21,237 nucleotides of DNA from Burkholderiales bacterium (lineage in GTDB: Bacteria; Pseudomonadota; Gammaproteobacteria; Burkholderiales; Burkholderiaceae_F): contig JAJTHJ010000108.1 in the NCBI GenBank assembly GCA_021298875.1, forward strand, positions 1 through 21,237, in the 5' to 3' direction. The notes under the pieces are model-generated. The model saw nothing but the letters and a program-made list of their open reading frames with translations. It was not told the origin of the DNA and searched no databases. Of this stretch, positions 14,356 to 21,237 are shown piece by piece; within the stretch, counting starts at the first letter, position 1; every line of letters starts with the position of its first letter. Position numbers and translations under genes: made by a program.

Positions 14356-14667
14356 CTACTGAACCTTGATTTCCACGTCCACGCCGGCGGGCAGGTCGAG
14401 CTTCATCAGCGCATCGACTGTCTTGTCGGTCGGGTCGATGATGTCCATCAGCCGCTGGTGGGTGCGGATTTCGAACTGGTCGCGCGAGGTCTTGTCGATG
14501 TGCGGCGAGCGCAAGATGTCGAAGCGCTGGATCCGTGTGGGCAGCGGCACCGGGCCGCGCACCACCGCGCCTGAACGCTTGACGGTGTCCACGATCTCCA
14601 GGGCGGACTGGTCGATCAGCTTGTAGTCGAACGCCTTCAGGCGGATGCGGATACGTTGGCTTTGCAT
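14356..14667 (-). CDS. rpsJ: 30S ribosomal protein S10
   Basis: S10 is part of the 30S head and, as NusE, of transcription antitermination complexes with NusB. The 103-residue product (E. coli 103) reads SQRIRIRLKAFDYKLIDQSA, RSGAVVRGPVPLPTRIQRFD and HQRLMDIIDPTDKTVDALMK. The ATG is at 14665-14667. It lies 57 bases after tuf, a gap that carries a GC-rich hairpin, and before a promoter-like gap. S10 is thus attached to the str cluster rather than to rplC. Confidence 0.98.
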   Translation of the reverse strand: MQSQRIRIRLKAFDYKLIDQSALEIVDTVKRSGAVVRGPVPLPTRIQRFDILRSPHIDKTSRDQFEIRTHQRLMDIIDPTDKTVDALMKLDLPAGVDVEIKVQ

Positions 14668-14690
14668 TTCAGTGTCCTCTCAAAGAGCTA

Positions 14691-14713
14691 GGGCGGTGCG
14701 CCGCGCACCGCCC
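14691..14713. repeat. GC-rich hairpin between tuf and rpsJ
   Basis: The 10-base arms 14691-14700 and 14704-14713 are perfect reverse complements with a 3-base loop. The bases after it on the transcribed strand are TAGCTCTTTG, not a U-run, so a full Rho-independent terminator is unlikely. It might reduce read-through or protect the abundant tuf message from exonucleases. Confidence 0.75.
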
Positions 14714-14724
14714 GGTTTGATGCA

Positions 14725-15915
<1,191 letters not shown>

Positions 15916-15943
15916 TTCCTGAATCCTCGAAAGAACGGTTGTC

Positions 15944-18046
<2,103 letters not shown>

Positions 18047-18108
18047 AAAACCGTCCTGAAACTTTTGTGGACGCGTCGCGCAAAGCACGGCGCGTTGATC
18101 CAGGTAAC

Positions 18109-18579
18109 TTAAAACCTGAAGTGAGCGAACGCCTTATTGGCCTCCGCCATCCGGTGTACTTCCTCGCGCTTCTTCATCGCGCCGCCGCGGCCTTCGGCCG
18201 CTTCCATCAGTTCGCCGGCCAGCCGCAGCGGCATCGACTTCTCGCCGCGCTTCTTGGCCGCCTCGCGCAGCCAGCGCATCGCCAGCGCCATGCGGCGCAC
18301 CGGCCGCACTTCCACCGGCACCTGGTAGTTGGCACCGCCGACGCGGCGGCTCTTCACTTCGACCATCGGCTTGACGTTCGACAGGGCCTGCGTGAACACC
18401 TCCAGCGGCGGCTTGCCGGACTTGCTCTCGATCTGCGCCAGCGCACCGTAGACGATGCGCTCGGCGACGGCCTTCTTGCCGTCGAGCATGATCACGTTGA
18501 CGAACTTGGTGACGTCCTGGCTGGCGAACTTGGGGTCCGGCAGGATGTCGCGCTTGGGTACTTCACGACGACGAGGCAT
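18109..18579 (-). CDS. rpsG: 30S ribosomal protein S7
   Basis: S7 nucleates the 30S head at the mRNA exit; in E. coli it autoregulates the str operon from the rpsL-rpsG intercistronic region. The 156-residue product starts MPRRREVPKRDILPDPKFAS, with FVNVIMLDGKKAVAERIVYG, VEVKSRRVGGANYQVPVEVR and the end ANKAFAHFRF. The ATG is at 18577-18579. It follows a 230-base gap behind rpsL that holds a palindromic repeat and two small hairpins. Confidence 0.98.
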   Translation of the reverse strand: MPRRREVPKRDILPDPKFASQDVTKFVNVIMLDGKKAVAERIVYGALAQIESKSGKPPLEVFTQALSNVKPMVEVKSRRVGGANYQVPVEVRPVRRMALAMRWLREAAKKRGEKSMPLRLAGELMEAAEGRGGAMKKREEVHRMAEANKAFAHFRF

Positions 18580-18624
18580 GGGTTTTCTCCAGAGTCTTCA
18601 GTCGGTGCGGCCGATGCCGCGAAA

Positions 18625-18675
18625 GCAACCCCATGGTGACGGGTTGCGACTTACTCGGCCGCAGGAGTGCGGCCG
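18625..18675. repeat. Two small hairpins in front of rpsG
   Basis: Arms 18625-18631 and 18641-18647 (GCAACCC and GGGTTGC) form one stem; 18656-18662 and 18669-18675 (CGGCCGC and GCGGCCG) form another. Both lie between the palindromic element and the rpsG start. They could be part of an S7-responsive leader or incidental in GC-rich sequence. Confidence 0.5.
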
Positions 18676-18692
18676 CGCAACTAACGAATGCC

Positions 18693-18809
18693 GAAATGCC
18701 GAGCAAGCGTTACGAGCGGCCCGAGTTGGGCCCGAGGAGCGCACCCGTACGCGATGTACGGCGAGCACCGCAGGGGCGAAATCGGGCCGCGCAGTAGCTT
18801 GATCGGCAT

Positions 18810-18811
<2 letters not shown>
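18693..18811 (-). repeat. Palindromic dispersed element, copy B (rpsL-rpsG gap)
   Basis: This 119-base copy corresponds to 2975-3094. Terminal arms pair GAAATGCCGAGCAAGC with GCTTGATCGGCATTT, giving one mismatch in 15 positions. The inner stem pairs GCGGCCCGA with TCGGGCCGC, and an apical stem pairs CCGTAC with GTACGG around a 5-base loop. Where this copy has G-C in the inner stem, copy A has A-T, so both sides changed together. The element runs into the rpsL stop codon (18810-18812). On the minus strand an ATG overlaps that stop and opens a 42-codon frame, but copy A does not keep it, so coding is unlikely. Confidence 0.88.
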
Positions 18812-19187
<376 letters not shown>

Positions 19188-19254
19188 GATCGTTCCGCCA
19201 AAGTTGAAAACAACCGCGGAACCGGCGCCGCCAGAACCGACGCCCGCAACGCGC

Positions 19255-19266
19255 GCCGACGTCGGC
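19255..19266. repeat. Palindrome in the rpsL leader
   Basis: GCCGAC at 19255-19260 is followed at once by GTCGGC at 19261-19266, a 12-base perfect palindrome in the roughly 135-base leader between the candidate promoter and rpsL. It may form part of a leader structure or a protein-binding site; no known operator was recognised. Confidence 0.4.
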
Positions 19267-19330
19267 CAGTCGCGCTGCAATCAAAAGAGCGTCGGGCCTG
19301 AAACCGCCCGCTTCTCGCGAAGAGCCAAGG

Positions 19331-19360
19331 ATTATGCCTGAGTCGGTCGTCTCTCGTCAA
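19331..19360 (-). promoter_or_regulatory. Candidate sigma70-type promoter of the str cluster
   Basis: On the minus strand TTGACG (19355-19360, five of six consensus bases) and CATAAT (19331-19336, five of six) are 18 bases apart. This is the best promoter-like match in the window. It lies just after the end of the accessory insert and gives a leader of about 135 bases before rpsL. The region 19188-19554 (367 bases) contains this promoter, the leader and a doubtful small ORF. Confidence 0.7.
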
Positions 19361-19363
19361 ACG

Positions 19364-19558
19364 CTACTTGCGGTCAGACACAACCGCTGGTTGGTCGATC
19401 GGCGCCTCTTGCCTCGCCCTTGGCGGCTCACGCTCGCCAATCATGCTCGCCAAGTCCGCCATTGGGATCATCCGTCGCCGCCCCGCTGCCGCGTCGCCGA
19501 TCTTGCCTACCGCTGTTTCGGTCAACGCCCACACATCGCCTCGTGGCCCAGAGATCAA
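19364..19558 (-). CDS. Doubtful small ORF overlapping the end of the immunity-like gene
   Basis: A 64-codon frame with a TTG start at 19556-19558 overlaps the TGA of the preceding gene (TTGA) and stops 3 bases before the rpsL -35 box. The product reads ISGPRGDVWALTETAVGKIG, then ADLASMIGEREPPRARQEAP and ends VVSDRK. The frame is open only from about 19576, so the alternative to a TTG start is a -1 shift from the upstream gene at its TTTTGA end. I recognise no family. Its residue composition looks protein-like, and it ends exactly where the next promoter begins. It could also be a decayed gene end or chance. Confidence 0.3.
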   Translation of the reverse strand: MISGPRGDVWALTETAVGKIGDAAAGRRRMIPMADLASMIGEREPPRARQEAPIDQPAVVSDRK

Positions 19559-19908
19559 AACCGCTTCTTCAAAAAGTCACGCAGAGCGCGGAAAAAGCCC
19601 GGACGGGCGCGATCCCTTTCGGCTGCGCGTTCTTTTAGCCATGCCTCGCTTTCTGCAAGATCGGCTTCGGCGTCAAAGTCCGGGTCAACATCAAAGTAAA
19701 AATGGAGCCATTGACGCCACTCGTCCGATGCTTTCCAGTGATCCAGATAAATCTCGCGCTCCGCTTCCGAAAGCGCCGTCCAGAACGGCCACCAGACTTG
19801 AGTGCTCCAAGCGCCGAGTAAGCCTTGGTCGGTGCTCAGTTCCACTGGGTCCATCTGCGGAAAGGCGACCCATGGTGGAATCAGATCGAGATCGAGCGCG
19901 CCGGCCAT
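19555..19908 (-). CDS. Small acidic Trp-rich protein, possible immunity protein
   Basis: A 117-residue protein not recognised as a named family. It has nine tryptophans (positions 13, 34, 39, 40, 43, 58, 64, 67, 90). The body is strongly acidic (WLHFYFDVDPDFDAEADLAE around residues 67-86), and the C-terminal helix is basic (RPGFFRALRDFLKKRF). There is no signal peptide or clear membrane span. The ATG at 19906-19908 follows the TAG of the LysM gene by 3 bases, so the two are probably translationally coupled. Size, acidity and position fit a cytosolic immunity protein for the upstream product, but this is inference from context. Confidence 0.72.
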   Translation of the reverse strand: MAGALDLDLIPPWVAFPQMDPVELSTDQGLLGAWSTQVWWPFWTALSEAEREIYLDHWKASDEWRQWLHFYFDVDPDFDAEADLAESEAWLKERAAERDRARPGFFRALRDFLKKRF

Positions 19909-19911
19909 TTT

Positions 19912-20961
19912 CTAGTCCGCACTAATATGGTCGGCGACCCAGTCGAAGGCGAAATAGCCTGCGACACCACCGACGAAGCCGCCGACCCCCGCGGTGATTA
20001 CCGCGCCCGGACCGGTTGAGAAACCCAGTACCGCTCCGGTAGCGACGCCCAGCTTCATCCCCGCCCAGGCGGATGCCCATCCACCCGCCTGCCGGACGGT
20101 TTCCGCGGCTATCGGGCGGACCGAATGCGTGCGAATCGACTGTTCGCCAGCATGGCCGAGATTGACCGCGGTCATGGCAAAACCCACGATTTGTACGCCT
20201 TGCAGCAGCCGCGTCGCCCCCATCGCGGCGGCACCCTTCACCGCCTGCGGGGGAACCGCTCCCTTAATGAGAACTTCTCTGTCGGCGAGGACCAACTGCC
20301 GCTTTGCCTCGATATCCACCTTTCCACTCGCGGTAGCGGTCTTGGCCGCGATCCGATCCAGGTCAGCAAGAATTTCGCTTGTCTCAAAGACTTTTGCGCC
20401 GGGCGACAGTTTGCCGAGATCGATCCAAAAAGGCTCTCCCAGAATGCGAGGGCTGCCCCGGAGGATCCGATCGGACGCAGAAACGAATGAACTCGGCTTC
20501 ATCCCTTTCGCGTGCCTGCCCATCGAAAGAGGGGAATTCGGATCGGACGGAATAAACCCGAAGCGCTCCGGATTAGGAAAGACACGCAGAGGCCGCCCCA
20601 GGTTCTTTGCCGCCTCGGCCGTCAGCACCGGATCGACCAGCACGCGGCGCACGACCTTCCGACGGAAAGGATCGATTTCGTCGGCCAGAACAAAAACGTA
20701 GGGGACAACCGGAATGATCGCCGGCGAATCCACCTCGAACGGCCGGGCCATGTCGCGGAACGCGGGTGCCACCGGCTCGCCCCGCGAAGGCAGCGGCCCG
20801 CCCGGATAATCAATGGTCAGCCTTTGCCCGACCAGCAGCGGCGTGAGACGGTGCGGGTCCATCCAGTTGAGGCGAGCCAGTTGGGGCCACTGGGAGCCGC
20901 GCCCGTAAAAGCGCTCGGCGATTTTCCAAAGCGAGTCGCCCGCTTGCACCCAGTAGTCCAT
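19912..20961 (-). CDS. LysM-domain protein with glycine-rich hydrophobic C-terminus (putative effector)
   Basis: A 349-residue protein. Residues 2-51 are a LysM fold (YWVQAGDSLWKIAERFYGRG, ending LLVGQRLTI), expected to bind peptidoglycan. Residues 52-250 match nothing I recognise. Residues 251-349 include a hydrophobic helix near 252-270 and a glycine-spaced segment at 292-339 (AGGWASAWAGMKLGVATGAV, TAGVGGFVGGVAGYFAFDWV), like the glycine-zipper regions of pore-forming or polymorphic toxins. There is no Sec signal, so export would need something like a type VI or contractile system. The ATG at 20959-20961 has a good GAGGTGA site. It sits 41 bases after rpoC. Toxin function is an inference; a cell-wall-associated protein is the alternative. 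Confidence 0.78.
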   Translation of the reverse strand: MDYWVQAGDSLWKIAERFYGRGSQWPQLARLNWMDPHRLTPLLVGQRLTIDYPGGPLPSRGEPVAPAFRDMARPFEVDSPAIIPVVPYVFVLADEIDPFRRKVVRRVLVDPVLTAEAAKNLGRPLRVFPNPERFGFIPSDPNSPLSMGRHAKGMKPSSFVSASDRILRGSPRILGEPFWIDLGKLSPGAKVFETSEILADLDRIAAKTATASGKVDIEAKRQLVLADREVLIKGAVPPQAVKGAAAMGATRLLQGVQIVGFAMTAVNLGHAGEQSIRTHSVRPIAAETVRQAGGWASAWAGMKLGVATGAVLGFSTGPGAVITAGVGGFVGGVAGYFAFDWVADHISAD

Positions 20962-20966
20962 AAGTC

Positions 20967-20973
20967 ACCTCGG
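20967..20973 (-). promoter_or_regulatory. Ribosome-binding site of the LysM gene in the rpoC gap
   Basis: GAGGTGA on the minus strand, 5 bases before the ATG, is a strong ribosome-binding site. The whole 41-base gap after rpoC (20962-21002) has no terminator hairpin and no -35/-10 pair that I can see. The pair downstream is thus most simply expressed by read-through from rpoBC. Confidence 0.6.
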
Positions 20974-21002
20974 CACGGAGTGGCCCTCGACCGGTTTGAC
21001 GC

Positions 21003-21237
21003 CTACTCGGCCGCTTCTTCTCCGGCCTCTTCGGCCGCGCCCTCGGTCGCCGTCTCGGTTGCGCGTTGCGCTTCGAGCAAGGCGAGCGCTTCACGCTCGG
21101 CCGCCTCGAAGGCTTCCTTGTCGCGGCGGGCGCGGTGGTAGGCGAGACCCGTGCCCGCGGGGATCAGACGGCCGACGATCACGTTCTCCTTCAGGCCGCG
21201 CAGGTCGTCCTTCTTGCCCATGATCGCCGCTTCGGTC
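21003..21237 (-). CDS. rpoC: DNA-directed RNA polymerase subunit beta' (C-terminal end)
   Basis: Only the last 77 codons or so are in the window; the 5' part lies beyond 21237. The sequence EAAIMGKKDDLRGLKENVIV, then GRLIPAGTGLAYHRARRDKE is the conserved C-terminal segment of beta' that precedes the omega-contacting end. The terminal tail (ATETATEGAAEEAGEEAAE) is acidic and alanine-rich. The stop is TAG at 21003-21005. In related genomes rpsL follows directly; here the LysM gene intervenes. Confidence 0.97.
   Translation of the reverse strand, partial: TEAAIMGKKDDLRGLKENVIVGRLIPAGTGLAYHRARRDKEAFEAAEREALALLEAQRATETATEGAAEEAGEEAAE

Noticed and set aside
18684..18809. A 42-codon minus-strand frame starting at the ATG that overlaps the rpsL stop, inside the palindromic element
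   Set aside because: In the other copy the frame is broken by a length difference, while stem pairing is kept; this favours a structural, not coding, element.
19188..19280. N-terminal extension of rpsL by 31 codons
   Set aside because: The family start is MPTTNQL at 19187; the upstream stretch is leader sequence with a palindrome and non-conserved residues.

Overview
This window is the large ribosomal-protein super-operon of a high-GC betaproteobacterium, all on the minus strand. Read in transcription order (high to low coordinate) it runs: 3' end of rpoC, an accessory insert, then rpsL, rpsG, fusA, tuf, rpsJ, rplC, rplD, rplW, rplB, rpsS, rplV, rpsC, rplP, rpmC, rpsQ, rplN, rplX, rplE, rpsN, rpsH, rplF, rplR, rpsE, rpmD, rplO, secY, infA, rpmJ, rpsM, rpsK, rpsD, rpoA, and the 5' end of rplQ. 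The fusion of the rpoBC, str, S10, spc and alpha clusters into one block, with infA between secY and rpmJ, fits Betaproteobacteria. The genus cannot be fixed from the sequence alone. No rRNA, tRNA, CRISPR array or transposase gene was seen.

The core genes are intact, close to the lengths usual for their families, and mostly separated by 0-20 bases. Two have non-ATG starts (secY GTG, rpsN TTG). L15 and S3 carry long, Ala/Lys/Pro-rich C-terminal tails beyond the conserved fold. Candidate sigma70-type promoters lie before rpsL, before rplC (just after rpsJ) and in the rpsQ-rplN gap.

Two things stand out. First, between rpoC and rpsL, where most relatives have only a short spacer, there are two coupled genes. 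One is a 349-residue protein with an N-terminal LysM domain and a glycine-rich hydrophobic C-terminus but no signal peptide. The other is a 117-residue acidic, Trp-rich protein 3 bases downstream. The pair resembles a secreted pore-forming effector with its cognate immunity protein. It has no obvious promoter or terminator of its own and may ride on rpoBC transcription. A third, weaker ORF overlaps the end of the second gene.

Second, a 119-120 bp imperfectly palindromic element occurs twice in the same orientation: between rpmJ and rpsM, and between rpsL and rpsG. Each copy starts right at the upstream gene's stop codon. The copies are about 87% identical by hand alignment. Their ends are inverted repeats, and a paired position in an internal stem has changed on both sides (G-C in one copy, A-T in the other), so the fold has been kept. 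They fall at the positions where E. coli has its S4 and S7 autoregulatory sites, but their shared sequence suggests a dispersed palindromic or MITE-like repeat. Other unexplained hairpins lie between rpoA and rpsD (22 bp perfect arms), rpsK and rpsD (two in tandem), tuf and rpsJ, and rpsL and rpsG.
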